This document shows, piece by piece, positions 27,801 to 41,331 of a DNA stretch of 64,000 bases; positions within the stretch are counted from its first letter, which is position 1; every line of letters starts with the position of its first letter. The translations under genes and the position numbers were made by a program. The notes below the pieces were generated by a model that saw only the letters and a program-made list of their open reading frames with translations, searched no databases and was not told the DNA's origin. This DNA is from Rotaria socialis (Eukaryota; Rotifera; Eurotatoria; Philodinida; Philodinidae): the NCBI GenBank assembly GCA_905331475.1, contig CAJNYU010000987.1, positions 1-64,000 on the forward strand, given 5' to 3'.

Positions 27801-30800
27801 CAATGAGAATGAAGATATTAAACTGATAGCACGAAAGAAACCAGAGCCAAGATATTATCACTACACTAAAAATAATAAGCAAAGAAGCACATGTTTCTTT
27901 GACATACGTCCGACGGCAACTAGTAGTTGTTTTATAAAATCTTAATTTGTTCAGGTCACAATTTCTCATGAAATTCTATTAACCTTCATTCTCATAGAAA
28001 AGTTGACTGAAGAAGAAAAAAATTTCAATTATAACAGATGTCTGCGGGTTTTGATCAACAAGTCAAAATCAATATCGGATGTTTACAAAAATAAATGATA
28101 GCCAAAATTTATTTATTACTCACTAAAAATTAGATTCACAACGAGTAAACTGTTTGAGACATGGCTTATGCAAAGCTCCACCGTCTCATCATAATTAAAA
28201 GTCTGATTAAAACGAGTTTCTCGTCTGATACTTTCTATTCAGTAGAAGGATTTTGTTCTACCATTTCAATACTTCTCCGCGATTATTCACACAGCTAGAA
28301 CGCTTTCCATTTTCAAAATTTTCAATCGAAAAATTTTCACTTTACTCAATAGGTAGTTCAATGTGTTGTGTCCTCCAAGTACATTATTTAAATGACATAT
28401 ATATATTATGATATTTACTTCAAAATATGGACCACGATACTGTGTTAATACTTTGATACATGATTCATTATTTTTACAATATTCAACATAAAAAATATGA
28501 AATTGTTTTGCCTAAAAATAAAAAATTTAGCATAATGAACTTTTCACGCATCAACCCTTTTCCCATACCCAAGTGACAAAACAGTGGCCAACATCTTCCG
28601 GACTATCTTCGTATCGTTCCAAATCTTTGAGAAATAGGCTAAAAAACAGAAAAAATATTTTTATTTATATTTTTCTCTTTTCATATAATTACTTCTTGTG
28701 AAAATTCTGAATTTCTTCGATATTTAAAAATAATATTGATTCTTTATTGCGTAAAAATTCTGGAACTTCTTCCACATGTTGACGCATTTCACCAAGATAA
28801 TACTACAAGGAAATTGTATACATAAACAACATACATCTTTTCTTGTTAACTTACTTGAATGCATTTACTTAAACTATCAACATAAGCACGTTCTGTATTG
28901 AGTAATTCATTAAAAATTAATCTTAAAAAAGAATACAGATAATAAATTTGTTATGAAAAAAAGAGAATTATTTTTACTCTCTTTGTTTAGCTGCTTTTCG
29001 TTTTCCTTCATTTAATTCTTGTTGTTCTAATTTCTCTTCTAAACTGGAGTCGCTCTTTCGGCCAGCTTCTTTATCAATTTCCTACAAAATAATCAATTGA
29101 GAATTCAAAAAGAAAACAATTTACTATAACAAACCTCTTTATTATTAATTCTCATGATTTTTTGAAAAAAATTATTAAAACCAGAATCGAGTCGATTACA
29201 TGTATCTTTAATAAGTGGCGCAAATGAATGCGAACGCTCCACTAATACGTCAGCTCGTTCAACAAGTTTCCGTACCATTGTTTTCTTTTCCTAAAAATAA
29301 AAATAAGCTTTTTGTTTTCGTGAGAAAAATACTTTCACAGAATGAAAATCTGCTGATAATGAAAGAAGTTTTAGTATCAAGAAAATATGATGAATTATGT
29401 TAAGGATGTCTAGCTAATATCTGTAAAGGTAAACTAAACAGGAGATTTTTCTTAGATCACAAGAGTTAATGAAATGAGAATTCTCTCGAACTCGTACATA
29501 CACAAAAGGAATATAGAGAAGAGTTCCGTTGACTTTTCTTTTCAAAATGCAACCATCAAAAGAACGCTCACTCCTTACTCATTTGCAATACGTCTCGTCG
29601 AATAAAACTATTAAGATTCGAAGAGTGTCTGCCAAGACCAGGACTATCTTGTATTTAGAAACATGAAAAACAGCGTCGTGATGCTTCCTAGTATCAAAAT
29701 GAAAGACTCTCCATTCTACCAGACTTATAATACCATCACATATCAGTGCTCGTAATATGATTGTACTTACAGGAGCTTCAAACTATACAGTGCTGGAGAA
29801 AAATCTACAATTTGGAAATCTCTTATTTTGACTTCAGCAGTAGACATAAAAGAATCCGAAGGTTTATATTGCTTCTAGTATTTATTGCTGTATTCTCATC
29901 GTATTGATCACAAGTTATTCAGACACAAGCCAAAGCCTTTATCTACCAAGTGATCTTCTCTTTTTCTTTTGTCTACAATGCATCGACATAATTTGCTCGA
30001 ACACTTTCTCTTGAATATGCATTTTTTGACAGGCTACATATTTAGCAACATTCTTCAAGAAGCCTTGAAGTTTAAAACCTACTCTATCGTTCTGAACACG
30101 ACGAACTCTTTAATCCTTATGTCAAAGTAGAATTCACATTCTAAACAAACCTTCAGTGCACGAACGAAATCCATATAGCCATCATCGTTGATATCCAATG
30201 CTTCAAGTTTTGATACGAAACATTCATCGTGTTCATCGATCCATACGAAAACTTTATCTGTATTACGTTTAAAGGAAATATATTGTAAATATTCATCAAT
30301 AATCTTTTTTCGATGATGCCAAGCATTTAGAACCGTATCTTCTTTATTTTTCAATATTGTTGAAACATCTGCAAGGAAATAGGTAGATTAAAAAATACAC
30401 TAATAATGATAATAATAATAATTTTACTTTTGATTTTTTGCTCGAGCGGTTTCAAGTAGGCTTCATGTTTTATGAGATTAGCTGCATTACGAAGTGCGTA
30501 TTTATGAAATAAATCTGATTTTTGACGAGCAACTGTACATGCCTAATTGATGGTATTTAAAAGTAAAACGTTTTTATAATTGCTTTGAAGATCCTAAAAA
30601 AGCAATACAAACCCTTAAAAAACTATGTTTATTTTCATCGAGTTGTTCCAAACGATCAGCTAAGATCTTTTGTATTTCATCATCGGTATAGGATTTCAAT
30701 TTTTCATGAATATCTTCAATTGTACGATATTCACGTTCAAGTGTATCTAACATTTGCGAAACCTACAATGAAAATCAATTAGAAAGCACCAAAAATAGAT

Positions 30801-33800
30801 TCTTGAGCACATACTTGTTCGGAGGATTTATAAAAAATAATTTGTGCATTTATTAATCGTAAACGATCTTCAAATTGTAATTGCACTTTTTGTCGTCCTG
30901 ATACTAATGTATTTATTAGCTCGCTTGGGCCAGATGACGCATCATTATTTGATATAAGAGTAGATAATTTTTCTGTTTTACGTTGAAGAGTATCAATGCG
31001 TTCACAAATTCTCTATAGAAAACATTACTTTTTTTTACATACAATCATTTTAAGCAGTTACTATTGCCCTGCAGATTCTCTTTTAATATATATAAATATC
31101 CTGAAAGTCGAAGAAAACACTAAATAGATCTTTTTTTATGGTTCATTAGGGAATTTACTGAACGATAACTCGAATAGTTTTACTTCATTTATGAAAGAAA
31201 ACCTTGAAACTAATTCAATACAAAAATAATTAAATTAATTGAAGAATAGCACAACTTTAACTGATAGATATGAACAATTAGATAGTCGATTAACTATATC
31301 ATCATAAATGTTATTCAAGCAAGTGTAGCTAATTCAACAAGATGAACTGATTCGAAAACAAATATAAATCTTTCTTAATTATCTCAAATGTTTATGTGAC
31401 GGTCCTCTTGAACCATAACCCAAAAGTCTCGATAAAAATATTTCCAGATAGGAAAAGTAGTGTTTGCATTCATTTCAATCTTACATCAACAAATGGTTTG
31501 ATATCTTCATGATCACGATGGAATTTTTCAGCATCGGTTAAACTAATAGCTAATGTTAAATTTGATGCTAATTTAGCTTCAAAATTATTGATCATTATTT
31601 TAATCTGAAATTGAAGACAAAAAAACACGACTTCTCACAATCACATAACATAAAAAACAGTTGATAACTTACATCATTCCAATCGCGCTCCAGTCTGACA
31701 AATTGCACACGCCATAGAATAAGCTTTTGCTGTTGTGTTGCTAATTCTGATAATTTTTGTTCGCGGTCATTCATTACTAAGAGTAAATTGCAGATTTGAT
31801 CTGGAGAAGGTATTAGCGATTGTTGTTGAGGTGCATTTACAGTACTAGATGATTCGTTGTTTCCAGACGATTGTTGTTCGAGTATAACTTTGAAATCTGG
31901 TGATTTTTCCATTAACTATTAAGACGTGAAAAGAAAAAGAGAATAAATAATAATACAATATATAATATATTCATCAATTTATCTCCAGGAGGTGACAGTC
32001 ATCTGTGATAACAAACACATAGAATATGACAACGTCAAAGCAGAGATAGTAAATCTCTTGAGATTACTTACACTAAGTAAGTCTCTACCACGTTGTACGA
32101 CTTGTGCGACGCGTGTGTGTATATGTTCTTGCACTTGGGCCCAATCATCCACTTTGCCAGTTGCTCGATCGCTGCTATGATGATGGGAACGATGGCGCGT
32201 TGTCGTTGTGGCTCCATTAATGAGCGTTTGTAAAGCTAATGGAAGAGCGACTGGGATAATAGCAGAACTAACAGAATTGGCTGACTGTTGCTGTTGTTGT
32301 TGTTGCTGCTGCTGTTGTTGCATTTTGACCAATTCGTGTGACCAAATATCAAGTAAATGTGACACCTTGCGGGAGAAGAGAGAAAAAAATAGGAAGAATG
32401 GTACAACGCTAAAAAAGTGCGACTTTTATCATTATTATTATGAATGTCATAGCTATCGTGTTTAGCAAAAGAACAAGCAAGGTGAATTGAATGCATGTAT
32501 ATATGTGTGAATGTACATGAATGCTACACACGTGGACATACAGAAAGTAATCGTTCGCCTCTTCTCGTTCTCTCTCTCTCTCCCTGCCTCGTTTTTCTCT
32601 TCAGTGTCTCAAAATCGGAATATAGAATATCAGTAGTACTCTCCTTTTCTTTTCTGTTCTGGCTAGTCAATGCTGTTGTTTTTGTTGATGAAGATTAGTG
32701 ACAAGTACTACTGTAATATATACAATAAGTCCATTTATCACCGCACTCTTCTCTATCTGACAACTAGCTGTCTTTTTTGCCTGGCTAACAACTTGCCAAA
32801 TTGATGACGCTTCTTTCTTTTTTGTTGTTATCCAACGCTCTTTCTGTCTTTCACATACACACATATATATATATTGACATTGCTAATGGTGTGCTAGTAA
32901 ACGTAATGAAGCATCATTAATTATTTTCTTTTTTTTACTTTCTTTAATTATACCATTGTTATCGATAGAATAATTTCAAGAATTTATCAAGGATATGAGA
33001 GTAAACACGTAGAAAAAAAATTACTTGTACCAAGAAGTAGAAGATCGACAAGAAATCCTCGAAATTGTTTTAGAGTCAGCTTTCCCGTCTCCATCACTGT
33101 CAGAGGACATATCACGTGTGTCTAATATACCTTCGCTAATTTAGACGCAAAATAACGAGAATAAAATGAATATTATTGAACGAAACTGAGACGTCTATAC
33201 ATAATTAATAAATAATTACACTTAAATGTAACCTTGAAAATATTGCTATTGATGTTTCTAAATATTCTTCTACAATGTCAATCAACTACCCTTGAATATA
33301 ATTTCGTTTTTTTTTGTTCTTAACCTCACCTGTGCAAGTCTAACTAGTCCAAAAATTTGTCTATATTTAACTTAATTTGTAATGGCTTACTTCACGTGAA
33401 TATATTTCAAAATGTTTTATTTGTACGAATAGTTCAACACGTAATCGTCGTTTTTCCCAAATTGCTTCCAAATCATTTGTTTTCTTACGAATCGATTCAA
33501 TTAAGGCTAATAGATTTGTATATTGCGGCGATGGTGTTGTATCATTTGGTGTTATTTTTGATTGCACTTCACTGTAGAACAGAAAAGAATAGAAAAGAGA
33601 ATTTTCGTTTTCTTTCTCTAATCTCTGTATTCATCGATTAAGACAAAAAATAAGGTTTCAAATATGCAAAAATCCTATCAAGTTGACTATTTTAACCTTA
33701 CAACGATAATTCTATATTTAACGAAGTTGTGTAAAAACACGTCCAATCGTAAATAGGAAAACAAAACAATGCTGTAAGATTAACTTAATACATTCGAGCT

Positions 33801-36800
33801 TTTGTCTGAAATCTCTAACCACAATTGAGTTTTATTTTCTAACATGAATTGCTCTCTTCGTAAACAATGCACTCAAAAAAGAAAATAAGAGCTTTCCGCA
33901 CACTACTTGACTAAACAAGACCCACTAATATCATTGCAAGTTTATTGAGGCATAAATCTCTTCATCATATAATAAAATAGGAAATTATTTTTCTTTTTCA
34001 TATCGGTCATGTTAACCCTATATTTATTTATTTTTTACTACTATCAACCAATTTCGATAGATAAAATTCTATACTAAGCATATATTTCTTTTTCGTGAGG
34101 GTGATTAATTTCTAATATTAGAAAAATATTTGACATAAATTGTATTCGACATTTGGGTCTTTTCTTTCTTCGAGCCAACTCTTTTTCTTGTCATATTCAT
34201 TGTGTCTAATGACTATATATGAAACGGACGCAGTTCTTTTCTTTCTTTTGTAACTTCTAATTTTTAATTGTACATATATTTAAAAACAAAACTAACGTAC
34301 GTTAAATAATCTAAAAGAATTTGTCCTTCTTGTTCAATTGTGGCGCATGCTTCGATTGCTCCTTCGCGTTGTTCTATTAAAGCTTCAAGCATTTCTTCGC
34401 AATTAGCAGCAATCATTACATGATCGTCGTCATCGCCTCCTGTTGTTGACCAAACAAGTTCAACTTGTGTCAACCAATCTGAATACTACAATAAAGAGAA
34501 ACACACACAAAGGAAATTGTTATATTCAAATCAACTCAAAACAACGAACTTCTTCGCAATGAGTATGGAAATTAAGATTAATATCAAGAATATAACGTCG
34601 ACGTGCTACACGCTCATCGAATTCACGCATACGACGTTCGAGATCATGCGCTAACTGATAGATTTTAGCTCGACCTTGATTCAGTTGTTTATCAGCATTT
34701 TCTTCTTCAGCATTTTGATTGGTATTATTTGTTTGAGCTAGTTTCTGTTGTTGTATTTGTTCGTTATACATATTATCAGCAGCGGCTATTAAATTCTCGG
34801 CATTAGTTTTTGTATTCTATCAAACAAAAGTGTATTAATAATAAGTCGAGAGAAAAAAAGATGAAATCGAACTTTAATAGCCATTTCAAAATCTGTGTGC
34901 ATTTTATCTAGTTTTTTTGCTTGTCGAAGAGATTTGCCAATGCCAACGGCAAGATTCTTTTGAAGAAATGCATCACCATGTTTTTCAATCCAATCGAGAA
35001 TCTAAAAAAAAAAGAGGTCATTTTTATGCTGCAGGAAATGAATTTTAAACGATAAAAACCTGTTGAACATCATTAGCAAATGCAACAAAACTAAGTCTTT
35101 GCTGTAAATAAGCTTTACGTTGATTCCATTTCGCATCAAGATATCGATGATTAACTAAAATCTAAAAACCGAGCGCAAAAACAAAAGTTATTCACAATGA
35201 AATTAGAGAACTTTACTTCTTGAACAATTTCAAGAATATGCTTAGCACCAGCGCGAAAATCAAATTGATATTCATTCGTTGTCTGTTGCGATGGAGCTAC
35301 TGAATCAATAATAGCTTTACCATCGTTACAAATCTATTAAAATAAAAGAATATGGGTTAATTAAAATAAATCGTTTAGTTGAGAAAATCACTATCAATGA
35401 AATGAAGATTAATAAGATTTTTCTATGGATGTTATTAACGACTGTGATAAAAGAAAACACACTACGAAGTAGCATATGAAAGGAATCAGTTTAATTGATT
35501 AATCGATTATAGCTTGACAGTATATGAAGCCACAAATGAGTTTTAAACAGCTTGCCGATTGTTTGCTTCCTTCGCTTACTATCACGTAGATACAAAAATA
35601 TTTGCTTTTTCCATGAATTTTATACTACAATCTCAAGAGAATTAATTTTAAAATTTCAACTGACGACTTCTATGAGAATAATTTATTATGAATGATTCAC
35701 ATATTTTATTAGGTTTCGATTCTATTACGTACTGCTTGAGATATTATTCTTAGCAAGGTCAATCTCTATACGAAGGCTTCAGTCGAAAATCAGTTCTTCT
35801 GAGCTGAATTGTAGCATTCATTTTATTCTTCCTTTTCTATCGCGTCATAATGAATATTGAACAAAACATGATCATATTTGAAATATTCATTGCGTGGTAA
35901 TTGTTTCTGACAAGCAAGGTTAGATGTTCATCTGCTATGCAGACAACGCAACTCTTTACAACAAAGAAAAATACTTGAACCATTTTGTTGTTATAACTAT
36001 AAACAATATGCCTATCTACTAAAAGCTCAATCCGATTTTGATTACGATTGTATAGACTCCGGCTGTGCATGAATACATACTTGAGCATAAATTCTTGAAA
36101 TATTTTCCGATAAATTGAAATGCTGTTGCAGCAAACGTTCTAAATGTTCCATACTTTCAATGGCTGTTAAATCATCTGTTAATGAACATAAATGTTTCCA
36201 TGTTGGCACTTGTACAAGATACTACGCAAAGGAAATTCATAGAATTTTATTTTAGAGAAATTATCAAAATTTTACTTCGTCAGCTTTTTGATGAAATTGA
36301 AGTGAAGCTGTTAGAATATTTGTGCGATTGTCCAGCAATCGTGTTAAGCTTTCCCATTCGTCATTTAAGCGATTCATTTGACTTTTGATAGCACCGGTTG
36401 CATAATGTCCGCTTGATATCAATCGATCGCCTACATTCTGTGTTCGACGTATAACTGTTTCATTATTCTAAAATGTCGATTTTCATTAACATATTATCTA
36501 GTCAAAGATAAACATCGATACTTACTAAACAAACTTTAGCAAATTGTTCATGTTCAGCTAAGAGTTGCATTGCTTCCGAACAGCTTGAACCAATATCCGT
36601 ATATTTAGGTCCGAGTATCGCACGACTACTTGCAATCCATGAACATAACTTCAATGAAAAAATGAAGAATGTTTTATTTTTTTAATTCATTTGTCTATGG
36701 ATACATTAGGCCGAGTAGTCTACACGGATTCATTCATTGATAATACAAAATAGATTTAAACTGTAATGAATAAATAAATAACGATCAGCCTTAAGTGCCA

Positions 36801-38402
36801 CTTTTGCTTTTATCATCTTCCAAATTTCATTCCTTTGATGTTAGAGAAAAGCTGTCAATGCGATCCCCGAGGAATTTAAATATCACGGGGAAAGATTGTT
36901 CTATTCTATACATTTAGCAACGCATTTCTTTGCCCTCCTGCAGTTCTTTTACTGCAAGAGGGCATCACTCATATAAAACATTTTAGCTGGCTTCTATCTC
37001 GAGATCTGTTCTTATATTCATTTACGAAAGTATTTATATGAAACACATTTCTTTCAAGAACTTTGGTTGTCTTCAAATTTTCTCTGTTTAATGAAATTCA
37101 TCTGTTGACTTCACTCCTCACGCTTTCTGATAAATCGAAAAGCTTTTATTTACTCGATCACAATCTTGTTCAAATAATCTCAATTGTAAATTTTGTTCTA
37201 AACGATTTTTTTTCTGATGCCATAATTGAAAGCATCGTTCTTTTGCCGAACGAAGATTGTCCATCACCTTAAAAATGGAAAAATCATTGAAAAATAAACT
37301 GTTTCTTTCTAGAATTTTCTTTCTTACCAGTGAAATTTTTCTTGCTTCATCAAAATAATCTAATGGGTACGTTCGTTGCTGAAGCGTTTTAACCATGGCA
37401 TTTTCACTATCGGAACCAGTTCCTTTTAACATATTTAATAAATGTTGTCCATCGTTTATCAATGGCTCGATATTAACACGTGATAATTGATCTTTAAATA
37501 CTGTCATATGCGTTTCAATGGCATCTTGAGCACGTGCAACATTATTCGATACATCAGCTTGTTGCAATTCATTATAAAGTAATTCATAGGCATGCAAAGT
37601 TTCTTTTGAATTATATACAAATGATTCTAAACTCTTAATTGAGAGGCAAAACAACAGTAAGTTTGAAATTTTTCAATGGTAATCTTCAACTTACTAATCG
37701 AAAATCTAACCAACGTATATGATTGTATTGGAATGTTCCATTTAAATCAGGTGTTAATTGATTACGATCAATAGCGTAAGTTAAACTTTCAAGTGATTGA
37801 ACAGAATGCTTTAAAAATCAAAAATTTATTTTATTTCTACTGCAAATCGAATAGTTTAGCATACTTCAAATGTATATTTCGACATGCCCAGCGAGATTTT
37901 ATGTTTATCCCAAAATCCATCGGGTTTAACAATATATACATGTTCTATTTTATATGGGAATTGTTCCTAAATAGAGATTCGATTAGACACGAAATATTTT
38001 CTAGAGATCAATATAATTACTTGTAGAACTTTAAAAATATGTTTACAATTTTCCCATGTACGTTGTCGCATATCAACAATAAAAGTAAATCGTGGATCAC
38101 CATTTGATGAGCTACTAGAAAGCAAAAAAAATATATATATATGTTCGTTTCTAGTGTAACGCAAAAAAAATGATTTACTTTATCGATGCTAAATAAATTA
38201 GAAGCTTTTTCAATTCTTCTCCGGATAATTTCTCAATTGTTGCTGAACAAGGAAATGTTATTATTAAGTAGCCTTTCTTATCGATGGCCCCTAAAAGAGA
38301 TAGAAACAAAGCGAACTATTTTACTATAACGAAATTCAAAATCATACCGCTGAGAAATACAAATTTCTCTTCGAGATAAGGTTTTATTTCAGCTGCTTTC
38401 AT
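9035..38402 (-). CDS. TRIO: TRIO/Kalirin-type RhoGEF with Sec14, spectrin, two DH-PH, SH3, Ig and kinase domains
   Basis: This is a 29-kb multi-exon homologue of TRIO/Kalirin/UNC-73, a giant exchange factor that activates Rac and Rho GTPases at the membrane in cell and axon guidance. Domains in order: Sec14 (about 38402-37690, start [19 protein letters not shown]); a long spectrin-repeat rod (about 37660-29200, including a poly-Gln run at 32285-32320); DH1 (about 29000-27050, with [19 protein letters not shown]); PH1 (about 26990-26400); a Ser/Asn/Asp-rich linker; SH3-1 (19681-19346, [19 protein letters not shown]); a low-complexity linker; DH2 (about 14850-13350, [20 protein letters not shown]); PH2 (about 13350-12920); SH3-2 (in 12135-11354, [20 protein letters not shown]); an Ig domain (10654-10281); and a CAMK-like kinase (about 10220-9035). 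No FN3 domain is seen between Ig and kinase, which favours TRIO over Kalirin. The kinase keeps the VAVK-type Lys, DFG and APE, but its catalytic loop reads HLDIQPEN with Gln for the usual Lys. The protein ends RRKILSEKS. Some small exons in the rod and linkers were not resolved by eye. Confidence 0.9.
11309..11335. repeat. GAA microsatellite in a TRIO intron
   Basis: An uninterrupted run of GAA triplets lies in the intron between the SH3-2 exon and the Ig exon. Purine-rich on the plus strand, it acts as a pyrimidine tract on the coding strand. Similar CTT/GAA runs occur near 17277-17302 and 20838-20858. Confidence 0.7.
12696..12718. repeat. AT dinucleotide microsatellite
   Basis: A perfect AT/TA run in a TRIO intron, next to a GT-rich stretch. 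No function is seen. Confidence 0.75.
15038..15062. repeat. GTT/AAC trinucleotide run inside a TRIO exon
   Basis: The run lies in the exon at about 15298-14884 and encodes a poly-Thr stretch in the linker before DH2. Nearby codons encode further Ser/Thr-rich low complexity. It is a coding microsatellite and probably length-variable. Confidence 0.65.
16701..16728. repeat. AT dinucleotide microsatellite
   Basis: A TA run in the intron between the TRIO linker exons near 16967 and 15560. Confidence 0.7.
22685..22712. repeat. AT dinucleotide microsatellite
   Basis: A perfect AT run in the 3-kb TRIO intron, immediately downstream (in transcription) of the linker exon ending near 22753. Confidence 0.75.
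23956..24576 (-). other. Probable alternative first exon of TRIO (internal start)
   Basis: This exon opens with ATG at 24576 ([19 protein letters not shown]) and runs open to a clean donor AAG|GTGAGA at 23956, phase 0. An in-frame TGA is the codon directly before the ATG, and no convincing pyrimidine-rich acceptor precedes it, so it looks like a first exon rather than a cassette exon. Its donor phase matches the next exon (23592-22753, starting [10 protein letters not shown]). The encoded segment is basic at the N terminus and rich in Asn and Asp (a run of nine Asp). An isoform starting here would lack Sec14, spectrin and DH1-PH1 and keep SH3, DH2-PH2, Ig and kinase. Vertebrate TRIO and Kalirin are known to use internal promoters giving similar short forms. 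A weak acceptor at GGTGAG|AAG is the alternative reading. Confidence 0.55.
24786..24814. repeat. AT dinucleotide microsatellite upstream of the internal TRIO start
   Basis: A perfect TA run about 210-240 bp upstream of the ATG at 24576, in the region that would be the promoter or 5'UTR of the proposed short isoform. Confidence 0.7.
32285..32320. repeat. CAG/CAA coding microsatellite (poly-Gln) in TRIO
   Basis: On the coding (minus) strand mixed CAG/CAA codons encode about a dozen consecutive Gln residues after KM within a spectrin-rod exon. Mixed codons suggest a stabilised repeat. A poly-Gln insertion inside a helical rod region is unusual. Confidence 0.75.
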
Positions 38403-38780
38403 GATTTATCAATCGTCATATGTGTAAACAAAGGCACACATTTTGGATTAATTGAACATATTGAACAGATAGATTTTATCCGATTCCATTGTTAGTATCA
38501 TCCTAGCGCCACACTCGTTCTCAATAACGAATTGATTTTAGCGAACTTTTTGACTGATTGAATTATTGAGCAGCCAACGAGAACAACTGTCGCGAGTTAC
38601 TTACAGCGATAGAACAGCAATCGTTTAGAAAGATAGATGACCCCTCGATAGTCAATCAACAGCAGAAAGAGAGATTCTATATGATTATCATCTGATGATG
38701 TTAACTATGCATGCATATATGTTGATGACAGATGCGTGTCTGACAAAGAGAACAAAAATATAAACTATAAGAATGAATAT

Positions 38781-40753
38781 TTATTCTTCACTGGCAACGC
38801 TGATAAAAGTTTCAGTACTGTTTATATTTTTTGTATTATTGGCATCTGCTGAATTTCTTTTTAAATAGTAAATTACAACGATTATAATGACGATTAGTGC
38901 AATGATACCTAAACCAATACCGCCGTAAAGCAAAATATTGTCCCAGGATTTATTTGAAGTGCCTTCATCTGAATGAGAATGTTTAAATGAAGGATAATTG
39001 TAGAACAAAACGTACTTTGAGCTGAAAGAGCAAGTTCTTCTTGTGATTCGTTCGGTTCTTCACCATCTGTTAGCGCGTCTAAAAAGTACGAAATACTGAA
39101 TCATGTTTTGTTTTCAAAAGCGATTAAGAGCAACTTGAAATCTATAACTGATTAGGCATGCATTGTCAAAATTCAAGACTTTCATGCGTTATAATTGTCC
39201 TAAAGTAACTGTCTCTCGTTAGCGTGAGGGGAAATATTTCATTTTTTACTCAATATCAACTCAGATTCTAGAGGATACGATTCGACGACAGTCTTGCTTA
39301 TTTAATATTTCTTCTTAGAAAAAAGCGGATCGGTTTCAAGAAATGCTTTAATTTTTGAATGATTTAATAATTATTTATTTTTAATAAACGAAAAAATTTT
39401 TTTTTACTATCTATTTGGTTTTGGTTTTGATTTGTGTTTCCAGCTAAATAAAAATAGAGCGATTTATATCGGATGATTAATATAAGTTTTTTTCTCACCG
39501 ACTAAACCTCCTATTAAATTGGAACTTTGGCCAGCAGCATTAATTCCATTTGAAAGTGCATTAGCCATATTGGTGCTGGAATTCTTTTTTGTTGTTTTTA
39601 CGGTTGTCCTGGTCGTTGGTTTTAACGTTGTTCGCGTCGTTGTTCTAGTGGTTGTTCTTGTGGTTGTCTTTACAGTTGCTTTTACGGTAGTCTTTATAGT
39701 TGTTTTTACGGTTGTCTTTATAGTTGCTTTTATGGTAGTTCGTGGAGTAGTACGTTTAGTTGTTATAGCTCTAAGCATTGTTGCTTCTTGTGAATCCAAA
39801 CTTTCTCCATCAGCTATACTTTTTGCTAGTTCCGATTGAACAATAGATGATCCTAAGTATAAAAATTTTTAGTAAGACTATCGTTCTATGAAGACGAGTA
39901 CAAGCAAACCTTCACATATATATTGAGATTGGTTTATGCATGGAACATATTGAAGACAGATTATATTTGTTTGAGCATTTTGTCGTATTTGTATACAATC
40001 CGACGACTGATGAATTTCATCGTGAGCACACCATGTATAGAATTCGGACCATTCTGAAACGAATGATTTTAAGTAACAATGTGAAATTACAGAAATCAAA
40101 AAAGAAACCAACCACTATGCAAAAAGTCATTTACTTTTCTAGCTTATTCTCGACTTATTTCTCTGCAAATCACACAGACAGGAATGCCAACGAGAAAGTT
40201 GACTTGCAAGTCATAGAATTGAAAAGGAAGAATAATAGTACTAACCATCATTGATTTGAACCCAAGCGCCTTGATGAAAATAAAGCGTAGCAGCTAATTG
40301 ATCGTGTCCATTTAATAGATATTCGACTTGTTGTTGCAAAGCTGTAAACTCCTCGATATTACTAATCATCACCGGTTGTCCAATTCGTGATTGACATGTC
40401 GTCTCAACTTCATACCATGTAAGACCTGGCGATTGACTGATGGCATAGAGAAGACATTTATTTGCGTTTAATTTTAACCAACCAGGAGAACAACCAAAAC
40501 AGGCGCGAACATCTTCACGCCAAAAATATGGTTCAAAACATGCACAAGTATTCGTTTTAGTATTGCACAATAATTCTAAATCACAATCGTCATCAGTTGA
40601 ACATTTTTCTTCTGATGAAATTGAAACTGTCTTAATAAATCAATTGAAATCGAAATGATTTAACTATGTAGAACAATTACCAGAACAGGATAGAACGAGA
40701 ATCAAGACAATGAATGAAATGATCGAATGAACCGGAAGAGATGATATTAACAT
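38781..40753 (-). CDS. Type I membrane protein with C-type lectin domain and Thr-rich stalk
   Basis: A probable cell-surface receptor of unknown ligand. Exon 1 (40753 to about 40681) encodes a signal peptide (MLISSLPVHSIISFIVLILV). The next exon gives an acidic Cys motif (EEKCSTDDDCDLELLC), then the C-type lectin-like fold from CFGCSPGWLKLNANKCLLY through WYEVETTC, WVQINDEWSEFYTWC and the closing CINQSQYICE. A following exon encodes a stalk of about 60 residues made of TTKR/TTIK/TTVK-like units. Short exons near 39440-39400 and 39079-39020 lead to the last exon, with one TM helix (LLYGGIGLGIIALIVIIIVV) and a short tail ending FISVASEE, stop at 38781. Exon phases join without frameshifts. It lies 378 bp upstream of the TRIO start on the same strand. 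Calcium-binding residues of classical C-type lectins are not clearly present, so sugar binding is unproven. Confidence 0.82.
39600..39778. repeat. 12-bp-type minisatellite encoding the Thr-Lys/Arg stalk
   Basis: Degenerate tandem units of about 12 bp (for example GTTGTCTTTACA, GTTGCTTTTACG, GTTGTTCTTGTG on the plus strand) encode repeated TT-x-K/R tetrapeptides on the minus strand. The gradual divergence of units suggests an old expansion. Confidence 0.7.
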
Positions 40754-41331
40754 CGTAATATAAGTGTAATTATGAGAGACAGATAAAATTATATTACATA
40801 TAGAAATTAGGTAAATAGAATGAATTTGGTTTCCTAGGATGCGTTATCATTTGAAAAAATTGTTATTTAGTAGATTAACAATTTTGTTTTGAAAATATTC
40901 CTGTTGATTATTATTTTAGTAAAATGATATTAATTCGCAGGAGTGTACCGAATGGTCGATTTTTCCATCGCGAAAAATTTTACTCGGGGCTCCATAGACT
41001 TTGGATCTTGAATTATTTGACGAGTTGTTCCTCTTTTCAGCATTCGTTATTCTATTATGAATGCCAAGCATAAGATAAATTCGTATAGCTATTTGAAATG
41101 CCTATAAAATATGGATCGTTGTATTTTATCACAGTATTTATTTTAGAGTTCAAAATTGAATTTGAAACAAAAAAGACATTATTTATCTTGCATGACTTCG
41201 CTTATAATGTATTGATTTGATGGGACGTTCGCCAAAAAAATATTCGTCTCTTTACCATTTCACGATAACGACTTGAAGATATCATAAAAACAAAAAAATT
41301 TCCCTATAAAATATGAAGCAACAGCAAACTA
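40754..41331. other. Intergenic gap, nothing recognised
   Basis: AT-rich sequence between the lectin-type receptor and the GPCR, without open frames of note. It should contain the lectin gene promoter and the GPCR 3' end. Confidence 0.5.
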
